From the NCBI GenBank assembly GCA_046351595.1, contig JAXLYE010000003.1:868001-932000 (forward strand): a stretch of DNA of 64,000 nucleotides, given 5' to 3'. Under the pieces are notes generated by a model. It ran no database searches. It was not told where the DNA came from and saw nothing but the letters and a program-made list of their open reading frames with translations. The DNA is from JAXLYE01 sp046351595. Its GTDB lineage: Bacteria; Myxococcota_A; Polyangia; Palsa-1104; JAEUJZ01. A program made the position numbers and the translations under genes. Numbering within the stretch: the first letter of the stretch is position 1; every line of letters begins with the position of its first letter. This document shows, piece after piece, positions 46,573-56,451 of the stretch.

Positions 46573-48279
46573 CTACGGCAGGGCGTGGGCGACGGTGTCG
46601 ACGGCGCTGAAGTTCTGGCTGTCGCTGCTGCCGCCGGCGGACGTGTAGAGCGTCGTTCCCACCCGGTTCCCGAACCCATCATGGGTCGAGTAGCGGCCCA
46701 CCGACCAGTCGAAGTAGGTGCCGTTGATCGCGCCGCCGCCGGTCGCGGTGTCTTGCGCGACGAACTTGCCGGTCGGATCGTAGACCTCGTACTTCAGGTT
46801 GACCGACGACTGCTGATCGGTCGCAAAGTAGAAGTACGCGCCGTCGAAGGCGAACGTGCTGCCGTAGCAGGAGTTGCCGGGCAGGCACTGTGCCAGCGTC
46901 GGCAGCGCCTGGCTCAGCGTGATGTCGCCCAGGAACTGCAGGTTCGGGCTGCCCGCCGTGGTGCCGTAGCGCTTGATCGTGGTGGCGTTGCTCAAGCACA
47001 AAAACTCGGTCGCCGACGAGGAGTGCAGGGTGCAGTTGCCGGTGTAGCCGTCGCTGAAGACGGCCGTGGCCTTGCCGCTGAGCAGGCCGGTCTGGGTGCT
47101 GATGGTCGCGACCAGGATGTTGGCGGCGGTGCCGGGTCCGACGCCGCCACCGGCCGGGGCCTTGCTGAACACGACCGTGTTGGTGGCCGGGATCTGGACC
47201 AGCCGGGTGTACGTGTTCGTCGTGTCGTTGTTGGGGCTCGCCGGGAAGTTGGTCGTCCCCTGCGCGAACGCCCAGTAGCCGTTGCTCGAGTAGTCGCCGC
47301 TCAGGATCATGTTCGACTGGCGGTTCCAGATGCTGTTGGTCAGGTTGTTCGGGAACCGGTACGTCTCGGCGATGGTGTTGAAGACGGTGGTGTGCACCGG
47401 CGTGCTGGTCAGGATGAAGTACGTGGCGTCGATGCACGTGACGCTCACGTTGGTGACGTCGGCCGAAGCGACCGTCCCGGTTCCGGAAGAGACGCTGCAC
47501 AGCTGCCCCATGGGCCGCGTCTTCACCGTGACCGCGTACGCCGAGCCGCTCTGGAGCCCGGTCGTGAACTGGAAGGTGCCGTTCTGCGACACCGTCAGAT
47601 CGTCGCCCAGGTTGTTCTGCAGCACGACCGGGTTGGTGCGCAGGCCGGTCACGCTGCCGCCGATCTTGAACAGCCGGGCGGCACACGTCACCTGGATGGT
47701 GCTGACGTTGCTCGCGGTGACCGTGCCGGAGCCCGCGGTGACCGTGCAGGTCTGCGGCGGGGTGTCCGGCTGCGTCTTCACCGTGACGGCGTACTGACCG
47801 CCCGCGGTGACCTTGGTCGGGAACGTGAAGCCGCCGTTGTTGCTGAGGGTGATGTCGTCGCCGCCGTTGTTCTGCAGCACGACGCTGCCGCCCGCCAGGC
47901 CGGTCACGGTGCCGCCCAGCGAGTAGGTGTCCGTCGAGCAGGTCACCTGGACGCTGGTCACGCTCGCCGAGGCGACGCTGCCCGAGCCGCTGCTGACCGT
48001 GCAGGTCTGCGGCGGCGACTGCGGCTGCGCCTTCACCGTTACCGCGTACATCCCGCCGCTCGCCAGGGAGGTGTTGAACTTGAACGCTCCGTCGGCGTTC
48101 ACCGCCAGATCGTCGCCGCCGTTGTTTTGCAGGATGAGTCCGGTGCCCTTCAGCCCGCTCACGGTTCCGCCCACCGCGAACGTGTTGGGGTTGGTGCTGC
48201 CTGTATCGTTTCCGCACGATGCAAGCAGCAGGGTCAGGAGGCCGACCGGAAGAACTTTGGAGGTGTATTGGGTGTTCAT
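46573..48279 (-). CDS. Lipoprotein with three tandem Ig-like repeats
   Basis: 568 aa from ATG 48279. Lipobox LASC (LLTLLLASCGND). Three copies of an 80-residue beta-sandwich unit begin at about residues 36, 118 and 200: VGGTVSGLKGTGLILQNNGG, LGGTVTGLAGGSVVLQNNGG, IGGSVTGLRTNPVVLQNN, each ending in a VTC strand with a paired Cys in QTC or QLC. Residues about 285-568 form a separate beta-rich, possibly propeller-like domain (YWAFAQGTTNF, GAYFYFATDQQSSVNLKYEV). Surface-anchored adhesion or binding protein; ligand unknown. Confidence 0.78.
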   Translation of the reverse strand: MNTQYTSKVLPVGLLTLLLASCGNDTGSTNPNTFAVGGTVSGLKGTGLILQNNGGDDLAVNADGAFKFNTSLASGGMYAVTVKAQPQSPPQTCTVSSGSGSVASASVTSVQVTCSTDTYSLGGTVTGLAGGSVVLQNNGGDDITLSNNGGFTFPTKVTAGGQYAVTVKTQPDTPPQTCTVTAGSGTVTASNVSTIQVTCAARLFKIGGSVTGLRTNPVVLQNNLGDDLTVSQNGTFQFTTGLQSGSAYAVTVKTRPMGQLCSVSSGTGTVASADVTNVSVTCIDATYFILTSTPVHTTVFNTIAETYRFPNNLTNSIWNRQSNMILSGDYSSNGYWAFAQGTTNFPASPNNDTTNTYTRLVQIPATNTVVFSKAPAGGGVGPGTAANILVATISTQTGLLSGKATAVFSDGYTGNCTLHSSSATEFLCLSNATTIKRYGTTAGSPNLQFLGDITLSQALPTLAQCLPGNSCYGSTFAFDGAYFYFATDQQSSVNLKYEVYDPTGKFVAQDTATGGGAINGTYFDWSVGRYSTHDGFGNRVGTTLYTSAGGSSDSQNFSAVDTVAHALP

Positions 48280-48674
48280 GAAAATAGAGCTGACACAGAC
48301 TCCTGTGCGTCGCTAGCACACGCTTTTTACATTCGAAAAAGCCGAATCATTCAGGGTACTTTCCGGACTCCTGAAAGACACTCTGTCCATACCTCATCTG
48401 CAGTGCATCCGCTTCCTGGTTCATGTCTGACTCAGCCGTATTCACGCGCATCGGGCAGAGCCGCAGAGCCCTCCATCCGGGAATCCGGTGTCTGCTCGAA
48501 TCGGACACCCCGCTGCACAGATTCCCTCCTATACAAGGGCACCTTGGCGCGCCTCGCATCGGGAAGCGCTCGATGCTCCGCTCCCGTCGCACGCTCCGCG
48601 CGCCGCCTGCCACCGGACAGAGTCCGATGGGCGCACGGAAGAGCCGGTAGCTGACCCCGGACCGCTGCGCGCAG
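48280..48674. other. 395-bp intergenic region
   Basis: No gene seen. It contains an AT-rich perfect hairpin GCTTTTT/ACATTCG/AAAAAGC (about 48322-48342) just upstream of the Ig-repeat lipoprotein, and GC hairpins GGTGTC...GACACC and CACCGGAC-AGA-GTCCGATG (about 48611), the latter similar to hairpin H3 of the 42924-43060 RNA candidate. Confidence 0.45.
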
Positions 48675-49274
48675 CTACGGAAGTCCGGAAGGCCGAGCGC
48701 AGTGCTGGCCGCGCCGCTCCGATCCGTACGAACGAGAGCGGATCCGCCGTCGCTGGCCGCCGCCTGCCCGGAGCGCTGCGGATCGATAGCCGGGCTGTCT
48801 CCCTCCCTCGACTTGATCCGGCTTGAGGTCGCGGTGCACGATGTCCTTCTGGTGGACCGCGGTCATGGCCTGCGCGATCTGGCGCGCGATGATCAGCGCC
48901 TCGTCGCCCAGACCTCTCGGGAAGCGGCGCAGGCGGTGCGCCAGCGACTCGCCCTCCAGGAACTCCATGATGATGTACGCCGTGCCGTCATCGAGCAGCC
49001 CGAACTCGAAGATCTCGACGAGGCCGGGGTGCTTGATCAGGTTCACGGCGCGCGCTTCGTTGAGGAACCGCGTCCGGAACTGCGGGTTCTGGGAGAGATC
49101 CGGGTGCAGGACCTTGATGGCGGCGCGGCGCTCGATGTACTGGTGCACAGCCTCGAAGACCGCGCCCATTCCGCCCTGCCCGAGCTGGCGGACGACCTGG
49201 TAGTTTCCGACCTTCTGCCCGGCCTGTAGCAGCACGCCTCCGGATACTGGCTGGGCAACGGTATTGGCTTGCAT
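48675..49274 (-). pseudogene. Ser/Thr kinase truncated in the catalytic loop
   Basis: From ATG 49274 the protein is a normal kinase N-lobe: YQVVRQLGQGGMGAVFEAV, AIKVLHPDL, YIIMEFLEGESLAHRL and DIVHRDLKPD (to residue 153, 48816). Then homology stops at once and the frame continues QVEGGRQPGYRS... for 46 unrelated residues to a stop. DFG, APE and the C-lobe are gone. It cannot be an active kinase. The break falls between KPD and N of the catalytic loop. Confidence 0.78.
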
Positions 49275-49515
49275 CTTTTCCCTGCCCGACGGCGCTCAGG
49301 CGGGAACTCCGCGTGCTGAGGCCACCAACTCTCAGTGTGCTACATCTACCGAGTGACCTGGGGCAAATTGGTACCCGCTCGGGAGCGCGCGCCTTCTCGC
49401 TGCTGCGGCGGCACGGCGTACTCCCGAGCGCTGATCCGGAGTCGGCAGGGGCCTCCCAAGTCCCCCAGATTCCGATACGGAGCCGGCCGCGTTCCTCGCT
49501 GCGGCTCGTTGCTGC

Positions 49516-50355
49516 TCAGGGCGCTTTGTCGATCACGAAAGGAACCTGGCTGCAGCCCTTGGGACACAGCGGGCGGCTGCCGGCTCCCTGGCTGGTGCAG
49601 CGCGGCGCCTCGCTGCTGTCCGGGCAGTGCACCAGGTACAGCGTCTCCCTGCCGAGGCTGTTGTCGAGGGACACCGCGCCCGGCAGCTCCTGCGTATTGC
49701 CCGCGGGCCGCGTGACGCCGCTGCCGGCGTTGGCGCCGTCGGGCCACACCACATACAGGTCGCCGTCCGCCTCGATGCCGAGGATGGTGACGGCGCCGCC
49801 GCGGGGCAGATCGACGGTGAAGCGCAGCCGGTCGCCGGGGGCGAAGCGCTCGCCGCTCAGCACCTCTTCGGAGCGCACCCGCGGCAGGCGCCCTTCGAGC
49901 GAGCGGCCCTCGATCTGGCGGTAGACATGCAGCGCCAGGCCGCCCTTCAGCCGCGTGCCGCCGCCCTCGATGACCGGGTCGCCGCCCGTCGGCGAGGACG
50001 GCCGGCCGGTGAGGGCGACCACCGCGAGCGCGGCGGCGGCGGCGCACAGCGGCGCGGCGATCAGGCCGAAGCGACGCAGCCAGCGCCGGACCGGCGAGCG
50101 CGCGGCCTGCTCATCGCTGTGCAGGCGGCCGCGGATGCCGGCGAGCAGGACGCGCGGATCGACCTCGGCGAAGGCGTCGAACCCGCTGCGCCGCGCCTGC
50201 ATGCGCGAGGGACACGTGTCGCAGCCCGTGATGTGCGCGTTGAGCTGCTGCGCCGCCTCGGGCCCGAGCTCACCCGCGTGCAGGCGATCGAGCTGCAGAT
50301 CGGACGGGCAGTCCGCCTTTCCTTCCCTCAACTGGTGGAGCGCTTGCGGGTTCAT
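49516..50355 (-). CDS. Transmembrane anti-sigma factor with DUF4384-like outer domain
   Basis: 279 aa from ATG 50355 with GAGGACACG upstream. Zinc-binding anti-sigma motif HITGCDTC (about residues 41-48) in the N-terminal cytosolic part, one TM helix (FGLIAAPLCAAAAALAVVAL, about 95-115), and an outer domain with LPRGGAVTILGIEADGDLYVVWP and ETLYLVHCPDSSEAP, which resembles DUF4384. It lies 136 nt downstream of the ECF sigma gene on the same strand and should hold that sigma factor inactive until an envelope signal arrives. Confidence 0.85.
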   Translation of the reverse strand: MNPQALHQLREGKADCPSDLQLDRLHAGELGPEAAQQLNAHITGCDTCPSRMQARRSGFDAFAEVDPRVLLAGIRGRLHSDEQAARSPVRRWLRRFGLIAAPLCAAAAALAVVALTGRPSSPTGGDPVIEGGGTRLKGGLALHVYRQIEGRSLEGRLPRVRSEEVLSGERFAPGDRLRFTVDLPRGGAVTILGIEADGDLYVVWPDGANAGSGVTRPAGNTQELPGAVSLDNSLGRETLYLVHCPDSSEAPRCTSQGAGSRPLCPKGCSQVPFVIDKAP

Positions 50356-50491
50356 CGTGTCCTCGTACGGGGCGCGGCCGGCGAGGCGGCCAAAGCTGCG
50401 ATCGGTCGCGAGCGCGCCGCGGCTCCCGGGTTGGCTTTTACAACATCTGACCCCCGAGCCGCCCGGTTCGGGCAAGGTCGGCTGCGCATCG

Positions 50492-51100
50492 TCATCGCCC
50501 CGGCTTGGCCGGAGCGGCCTGCGCGCGCTGCGTGCCGGCGCCGCCGTCCGCGCCGCCCGCGGTCGTCTTCGTCGCTGCCGGGGCTGCCGGGGCTGCCGTT
50601 GCCGCCGGGCCCAGCGCCGCGCTGCGCTTCTGCGCCCAGGTCAGGAAGCGCTCGATGAGGTTGCCCACCGTGCGCTTGGACACGCCGAGCAGCTCCGCCG
50701 CCTCCTCGTGGCTCATGCCGTCCAGATAGACATAGACCGCGGCCCGCGCCTGCTGCTCGTCGGCCTCGGAGAGCAGGCGGCGCAGCAGCACCAGATCGGC
50801 GACCGGCGAGCGCGACTCTTCTTCCGGCGGCGCCATGTGCTGCGCGAACAGGTCGCGGCGCCGCCCGCGATCACGCAGGAAGTTCAGGCAGTAGTTCGTC
50901 GTGATCTGGTAGAGCCACGTGGTGATGCCGCTGCGGTGATCGAACCCTTCGATGCCGCGCATCACGCGGATGAAGACCTCCTGCGTCGCCTCCTCGGCGT
51001 CCTCGCGGCGCCCGAGCAGGCGGAAGGCGCGGCGGAAGACCACGGGCCCGTGCAGCCTGAATAGCTCCCCAACCTCGCTGGAGCCTCTACTCCCGACCAT
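50492..51100 (-). CDS. ECF-family RNA polymerase sigma factor
   Basis: 202 aa from ATG 51100 (51115 possible). Region 2: VVFRRAFRLLGRREDAEEATQ with EVFIRVM and TTWLYQITTNYCLNFLRD. Region 4: ARAAVYVYLDGMSHEEAAELLGVSKRTVGNLIERF. A Pro/Ala-rich C-terminal tail of about 40 residues (AATAAPAAPAATKTTAGG) follows, unusual for ECF factors and perhaps a docking tail. Partner of the anti-sigma factor downstream. TTGACC lies upstream of the start but no good -10 is seen. Confidence 0.9.
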   Translation of the reverse strand: MVGSRGSSEVGELFRLHGPVVFRRAFRLLGRREDAEEATQEVFIRVMRGIEGFDHRSGITTWLYQITTNYCLNFLRDRGRRRDLFAQHMAPPEEESRSPVADLVLLRRLLSEADEQQARAAVYVYLDGMSHEEAAELLGVSKRTVGNLIERFLTWAQKRSAALGPAATAAPAAPAATKTTAGGADGGAGTQRAQAAPAKPGR

Positions 51101-51323
51101 ACACCAACGTCCCACGCGGCCCTGCGCGGGTCAAGCCGGGAACCCCTTCCGGTACGCAGGGTTGCCGCCCCGGTGTGGTCGCTTGCATAGCGCACACGCA
51201 CCATGCACCGACGGAGGGCACGCGCGTACACGGCGCGCGGGTGCGCAGCCGGCGGTCGCCCGCATCCCACAGCGGCCATGGCCCGTCTACATCCGCCGCC
51301 CGCGCGCCGGGCCAGGCCGTGGC

Positions 51324-53012
51324 TCAGCGCAGCCCTTTGATGCGGTAGATGCGGTAGCCGTGGTCGCCGTCGGCCGGCACGAGGTCGACGTTCGCCGCGG
51401 CCGGGGCCTTGGGCAGCCCCGGCATGGTCAGGATGTCGCCGCACAGCGCCACCACGAAGCCCGCGCCCATCGAGGCGCGCAGCCGCGTCACGTGCAGCGT
51501 GAACGCGTCGGGCCGCCCCTGCACCTTCTTGTCGTCGCTGATCGACAGGTGCGTCTTGGCCAGGCAGACCGGCAGCCGCTCGACCCCGAGCGGCGCCAGC
51601 GCGGCCAGATCGGCCTCGGCCTGCGGCCCCAGCACCGCGCCCGCCCCGCCCAGCACCACCCGCGTCACCGCCGAGAGCTTGTCGCGAAGCGGCTGCTCGA
51701 GCGAGTAGGGCGAGGTGTAGCCGGGCGAGTCCGCGGGCCGGTCGCGCAGCATCGAGAGGAGCGCGCGCGAAAGCTCGGTCGCGCCGGCGCCGCCGTCCGC
51801 GAAGTGCGTGGACTCCACCGCCAGCGCGCCGCGCGCGGCCGCGTAGTCCTTCACCGCGAGAAGCTCCTCGGCCGAGTCATCAGGGAAGCGGTTGATGGCG
51901 ATCAGCGGCGGGTCGAGGCCGAGGCGCTGCATGGCGTCCAGGTGCGCGCCGACGTTGTCGAGCCCGCGCACGACCGCGTGCAGATCCGGCCCGCCCGGCG
52001 CCGCGCCGTGCGACACGCCGCCGTGGTAGCGCAGCGCCCGCACCGTCACCACCAGCACCACCGCGGCCGGCCGCAGCCCCGCGGCGCGCCCCTTGAGATC
52101 GAGGAACTTGAAGCCGCCCAGGTCGAAGGCGAAGCCGGCCTCGGTGACCACGATGTCCGCGAGCTCCTGCGCCAGCTGCGTTGCCAGCACCGTGCTCGTG
52201 CCCTGCGCGATGTTGGCGAAGGGGCCGCCGTGGATGAACACCGGGCTGCCCTCCAGGGTCTGCACCAGGTTCGGCCGCGCCGCGTCGAGCAGCAGCGCCG
52301 CCATCGCGCCGCCCGCGCCGAGCTCCGCTGCCGACACCGGCCGGCCGTCGGAACAGAAGCCGACGAGCAGCCGATCGAGCCGCGCGCGCAGGTCCGCGAC
52401 GTCGCGCGACATGCACAGCACCGCCATCACCTCGCTGGCCGCGGTGATGTCGAAGCGGCTCGGGTGCTGGATGCCGCGCTTGAGGCTCTCGGGCTCGCGG
52501 CCGACCTCGGCGAGGCGCAGCGCCCGGTCGTTCATGTCGAGCACGCGCCCCCAGGTGAGGCGCGCCGGATCCAGCGCCGGCTCGTTGCCGAAGTACAGGT
52601 GGTTGTCCGCGAGCGCGGCCAAAAGGTTGTGCGCGCTGGTGACCGCGTGCAGGTCGCCGGTGAAGTGCAGGTTGATCACGTCGCCCGGCGTGACCTGGCT
52701 GCGCCCGCCGCCGACGGCGCCGCCCTTGTGCCCGAACAGCGGACCGAGCGACGGCTCGCGCAGCGCCCCCACCGCGTCCGCGCCGATGCGCCGCAGCCCG
52801 TCGACCAGCCCGATCGAGGTCGTGGTCTTGCCCTCGCCGCTCGGGGTCGGGGTCATCGCCGTCACCAGCACCACGCGACCGCGCTGCGGCTCCGTGCGCA
52901 GCGCGCGGACCTGCGCCGGATCCACCTTCACCACGCCGCGACAGCGCGCCTCCAGCGCCGCAGCGGGAAGCCGCAGCGCCTCGGCCACCCGAAAGATCGA
53001 GTCTTCGTACAT
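51324..53012 (-). CDS. fhs: Formate-tetrahydrofolate ligase
   Basis: 562 aa from ATG 53012 with GAAGGG upstream; usual length about 555. P-loop PTPSGEGKTTT (about 56-65), GREPESLKRGIQHPSRFDIT, MHSRDV-type MSRDVADLR, SPVFIHGGPFANIAQG, EAGFAFDLGGFKFLDLKCR-like stretch, and C-terminal GRPDAFTLHVTRLRASMGAGFVV. Activates formate on THF using ATP for one-carbon metabolism. Its neighbours are unrelated. Together with pabAB it represents folate chemistry in the window, but they are not linked. Confidence 0.95.
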   Translation of the reverse strand: MYEDSIFRVAEALRLPAAALEARCRGVVKVDPAQVRALRTEPQRGRVVLVTAMTPTPSGEGKTTTSIGLVDGLRRIGADAVGALREPSLGPLFGHKGGAVGGGRSQVTPGDVINLHFTGDLHAVTSAHNLLAALADNHLYFGNEPALDPARLTWGRVLDMNDRALRLAEVGREPESLKRGIQHPSRFDITAASEVMAVLCMSRDVADLRARLDRLLVGFCSDGRPVSAAELGAGGAMAALLLDAARPNLVQTLEGSPVFIHGGPFANIAQGTSTVLATQLAQELADIVVTEAGFAFDLGGFKFLDLKGRAAGLRPAAVVLVVTVRALRYHGGVSHGAAPGGPDLHAVVRGLDNVGAHLDAMQRLGLDPPLIAINRFPDDSAEELLAVKDYAAARGALAVESTHFADGGAGATELSRALLSMLRDRPADSPGYTSPYSLEQPLRDKLSAVTRVVLGGAGAVLGPQAEADLAALAPLGVERLPVCLAKTHLSISDDKKVQGRPDAFTLHVTRLRASMGAGFVVALCGDILTMPGLPKAPAAANVDLVPADGDHGYRIYRIKGLR

Positions 53013-53147
53013 TCCCTTCACGTCCTCGCGTAGTTCCTGCCCGCAGGATACGTGCACGCGGCCCAGAAGAGAACCACGAGGCGCTGCGCAAAAGGGCAGG
53101 GCGCGTCTCTGCTCGCCGCCCGATCCGATGGCCGCTGGCCGATTCCG

Positions 53148-54368
53148 CTACCAGCGGACGATGCTCTCGCGGTAGTCCGATCCGTACGGCTTCTTCTCGA
53201 ACACCACGTGCAGCAGCGTCATTCCCGTCTCGAACGCGGCAGAGCCCATCATCCAGCTGTACTCGTAGATCCGGAAGAACTCCTCCGAGTAGGCGCGGAT
53301 GATCTTGTCGCGGTGTCGCCGGCAGTTCTTCAGCCACTCCTCACCGGTCCGGGCGTAGTGGATGCCGTACGTCTCGGTGTGGAGGATGCGCAGGTCGCCG
53401 GTCTTCAGCGCCGCCTGCGCCACCTGCGTCATCGACGAGACGTCGCCGTTCGGCATGACCACCGAGGCGAACGAGGTCCAGCGCTTGTCCTGGCTGTACA
53501 TGAGCAGTCCGTCGTAGCAGCTCATCATGTGGCAGACGAAGCGGCCGCCGGGCTTGAGCCGATCCGACACCAGCCGCAGGAAGCTCGCGAAGTTCTGCCG
53601 GCCCACGTGCTCGCCCATGCCGACGCTGACGATGCGGTCGTAGGTGCCCTTGACGTGGATGTAGTTCTGGAACTCGAAGTCGAGCTTCGGGTACCTCGCC
53701 TGCGCCCACTTGATCTGCTCCTTGGAGAGCGTGATCCCCTTGGTCCGGGCGCCGGTCTTCTCGTGGATGTAGCTGCACAGCGAGCCGAAGCCGCAGCCGA
53801 GATCGAGCACGCTGTGGTGCGGCTCGATGCGCGCCTTCTCGGTGATGATCCGGAACTTGTTCTCCTGCGCCTCCTCCAGCGTCGCGTCCGGGCGCGGCCA
53901 GATGGCGCAGGTATAGGCCATCGTCGGGCCGAGCATCCACTCGAAGAAGTCGTTGCCGACGTCGTAGCACTCGCTGATCGTCCGGCGCCGTACCGACTCG
54001 GCCGTGCTCTGGTTCTTTTCGTAAAGCGATATGATCTTCTGCATCCACGGCGAAGCGGTCATGGCCAGCTTGACATAGGGCCGGAAGATGTATTCATTCA
54101 GCATGAACACCAGGCAGACCTTCTTGACGTCTTCCGATTCCCACTTTTTATGCACATAACCCCAGCCCAGGCCCCAGTCGCCCTGCGACAGGACTTCATT
54201 GTAAAGGTCGTCGCTGCGTATGTGCATATCGGCCACCAGCGGGCTGTCGGCGCGGCCGAACCGGAGCTCCTTCCCGTCTGAGGTCTTGACGATGAGGGCG
54301 CCGATCTCGATCTTTTCGCACAGATGGAAAAAGATCCGTTGCGCGACTCTGTGGCTCAACGAGTTCAT
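53148..54368 (-). CDS. cfa: Cyclopropane-fatty-acyl-phospholipid synthase family protein
   Basis: 406 aa from ATG 54368 with GGGGGAAAA upstream. CFA signature YDVGNDFFEWMLGPTMAYTC (135-154), SAM site VLDLGCGFGSLC (187-198), GITLSKEQIKWAQAR, VSVGMGEHVG and the C-terminal helix YEYSWMMGSAAF. Transfers methylene or methyl to unsaturated acyl chains of membrane lipids. It follows the cNMP-patatin gene by 26 nt, so one transcript. Its moderate codon bias differs slightly (more AAG/GAA), but not enough to claim transfer. Confidence 0.9.
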   Translation of the reverse strand: MNSLSHRVAQRIFFHLCEKIEIGALIVKTSDGKELRFGRADSPLVADMHIRSDDLYNEVLSQGDWGLGWGYVHKKWESEDVKKVCLVFMLNEYIFRPYVKLAMTASPWMQKIISLYEKNQSTAESVRRRTISECYDVGNDFFEWMLGPTMAYTCAIWPRPDATLEEAQENKFRIITEKARIEPHHSVLDLGCGFGSLCSYIHEKTGARTKGITLSKEQIKWAQARYPKLDFEFQNYIHVKGTYDRIVSVGMGEHVGRQNFASFLRLVSDRLKPGGRFVCHMMSCYDGLLMYSQDKRWTSFASVVMPNGDVSSMTQVAQAALKTGDLRILHTETYGIHYARTGEEWLKNCRRHRDKIIRAYSEEFFRIYEYSWMMGSAAFETGMTLLHVVFEKKPYGSDYRESIVRW

Positions 54369-54394
54369 CTGACTTTTCCCCCGAGGATTGTCGT

Positions 54395-56311
54395 TTATGA
54401 GTGGCGTGATACCGAAATTCGAACGCCCGAGCTCCGCGCCTGCGGGTCGAGCGTCTTGTTGTCGCGCAGCGTGATCAGCCCCGACTTGCGCGGGGCATCC
54501 AAGAGCGCCTCCCAGCTCGGCAGCAGCTCGCGGGCATGGCGATAGCCGTCTTCGATGATTGCGTCGAACGACTGGAAGTCGAGCATCCGGTACTTCTCGA
54601 TCGGCGGCCGGATCGACAGCGCCACCGGGGTGCTCGCCTTGTTGATGCGCGACATGGCCACACACGCGATCTCGCCGGCGCGCATCAGGACGTCGGCGAT
54701 GCTCGGATCCCGCGGCGCCCGGCGGAACGGATTCAGCCGCCGCAGAAGCAGCCGCCAGCCCGAGAGCACCATCGGCGGCGGCGACGCAAACTCCAGGGTC
54801 GACTCCAGCGACACGTCGACCTCGAGGATGCGGCCCGGCAGGATCCCGGCCATCACGTCCACGGGCAGGTTGTTGATCACGCCGCCGTCGATCAGGTAGC
54901 GCCCGTCGAGCGGGACCGGCGGGTAGATGCCCGGCAGCGAGGTGCTGGCGCGCACCGCCTGCCACACCGGGCCCGTCCGGTGGACGTACTCCTCGGCGCG
55001 CTGCAGGTCGGCGGAGATCGCGAAGTAGCTCAGCCACAGGTCCTCGATGCGCGGGCTGCCGAACATCTTCTGCAGCGCCTGTGTCGCCTTCCTCCCCGAG
55101 GACAGCGCGAGCATGGGCAGCGTCAGATCCGTGGCGTCGCGCAGGAACGGCCGCAGGGTCTCTTGGATGCGCCGGGCCGGGTAGCGCATGGCGCAGAACG
55201 CCGCGATCCCGGCGCCCACGCTGGTGCCGCCGACGAAGTCGACGGGGATGCGGGCCTCGTCGAGCGCGCGCAGGACGCCGATGTGCGCGAAGCCGCGGAC
55301 GCCGCCGCCGCTGAGCACGAGCTGGTTGGCGTTGCCGGTGAGCAGCCTCGCGAGCCGCGCCAGGTCGGCCGGCGCATCCGGTGCGATGTGGTGGTGCAGG
55401 CGCACGCGGCGCGGCTCGAGCCAGCGCGAGGTGCCGAGCGGCGCGCGCGTCCCGTCCTTATGGAGCAGCACCAGCTCGACGGGCGCGGCGCTGATCGGCT
55501 GGCTGCCGAAGAGCGCCGTGCGCTCCAGCTCCGACAGCTTGGGATCCGCGTCCGCATCGGCGACCAAGAGGATCAGATCGGCCTGCCGCATCACGCTGCG
55601 CGTCCACGCATCGCCGCCGGCCTGGGCCTGGGCCTGGCTGCCGCCAGAATGCCCCTGGCTGCCGCCGGCATGGCCCTGATAAATGACGCGCTCGTACCCG
55701 CGCTCGAAGCGGTTGAGCGTCTCGCCGAGCGCGTCCCCGGCGCGTGCAGGCACGTCGCGCTCGCGCAAGAGGCCGGTCTTGCCCCACACCTCAAGCTGCG
55801 TGCGCAGCGCGCTGGCGAAGCGGTCGATGTCGACCCGCGGGCTCTGCGGGATCAGCGCCACGCTGGTCGGCGCGTCCAGGCCCGGCGACACCTCGGTCCG
55901 GCGGCGGATGATCTCGTCGGTGAGCGCGAACAGGACCTCGGGGTGCTGCGCGACCACGGCCAAGAAGTCCGAGCGCGCGAGCTCCAGCACCCGGGACTCG
56001 CGGACCGCCACGACCGTGCACATGCGCGGCTGCTCGCTCAGCACCGCCATCTCGCCGGCCACCTCGCCGCGCCGGATGTGCCCGAGCGTCACCACCCGCG
56101 GCGGCTTCTCCGGCAGCGTGAGCCGCGCTTCCAGCCGCCCATCGACGACGATGAACAGGCTGCGGCCCTCGTCGCCCTGGCGGATCAGGGTTTCGCCGTT
56201 GGCGAGCGTGCGCACCTTCATGTCGCGCGCCAGCACCGCGAGCATCTTGGCGGGCAGGCTCCCCCACAGCGGGGTCTGGGACAGGAACATCTGACGGATC
56301 AGCGGGTCCAT
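54395..56311 (-). CDS. Patatin-like phospholipase with N-terminal cyclic-nucleotide-binding domain
   Basis: 638 aa. cNMP-binding domain about 20-135 (GETLIRQGDEGRSLFIVVDG, EVAGEMAVLSEQPRMCTVVA); a middle NTE-like region with a small repeat GHAGGSQ/GHSGGSQ (213-226); patatin domain with oxyanion loop GGGVRG (335-340), nucleophile Ser364 in GGTSVG and Asp in LIDGGVINNLP. Layout equals neuropathy-target-esterase-like lysophospholipases; cNMP would control the esterase. Forms an operon with the CFA synthase and is divergent from the Asp/Asn hydroxylase and acyltransferase-cNMP genes. Confidence 0.92.
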   Translation of the reverse strand: MDPLIRQMFLSQTPLWGSLPAKMLAVLARDMKVRTLANGETLIRQGDEGRSLFIVVDGRLEARLTLPEKPPRVVTLGHIRRGEVAGEMAVLSEQPRMCTVVAVRESRVLELARSDFLAVVAQHPEVLFALTDEIIRRRTEVSPGLDAPTSVALIPQSPRVDIDRFASALRTQLEVWGKTGLLRERDVPARAGDALGETLNRFERGYERVIYQGHAGGSQGHSGGSQAQAQAGGDAWTRSVMRQADLILLVADADADPKLSELERTALFGSQPISAAPVELVLLHKDGTRAPLGTSRWLEPRRVRLHHHIAPDAPADLARLARLLTGNANQLVLSGGGVRGFAHIGVLRALDEARIPVDFVGGTSVGAGIAAFCAMRYPARRIQETLRPFLRDATDLTLPMLALSSGRKATQALQKMFGSPRIEDLWLSYFAISADLQRAEEYVHRTGPVWQAVRASTSLPGIYPPVPLDGRYLIDGGVINNLPVDVMAGILPGRILEVDVSLESTLEFASPPPMVLSGWRLLLRRLNPFRRAPRDPSIADVLMRAGEIACVAMSRINKASTPVALSIRPPIEKYRMLDFQSFDAIIEDGYRHARELLPSWEALLDAPRKSGLITLRDNKTLDPQARSSGVRISVSRHS

Positions 56312-56451
56312 GGTTGCCTCGGGGCGTCGCTGGTTTTGGACCCACCACGCGGCGGCTCGGGCAAGCCGGAGCGGATTTTTTTTGACGATCTTCGGCTGCC
56401 CGGATCTCGCGCTCGCGGGTCTTACCCGACAAGAGGAACGGGGGATCGACC

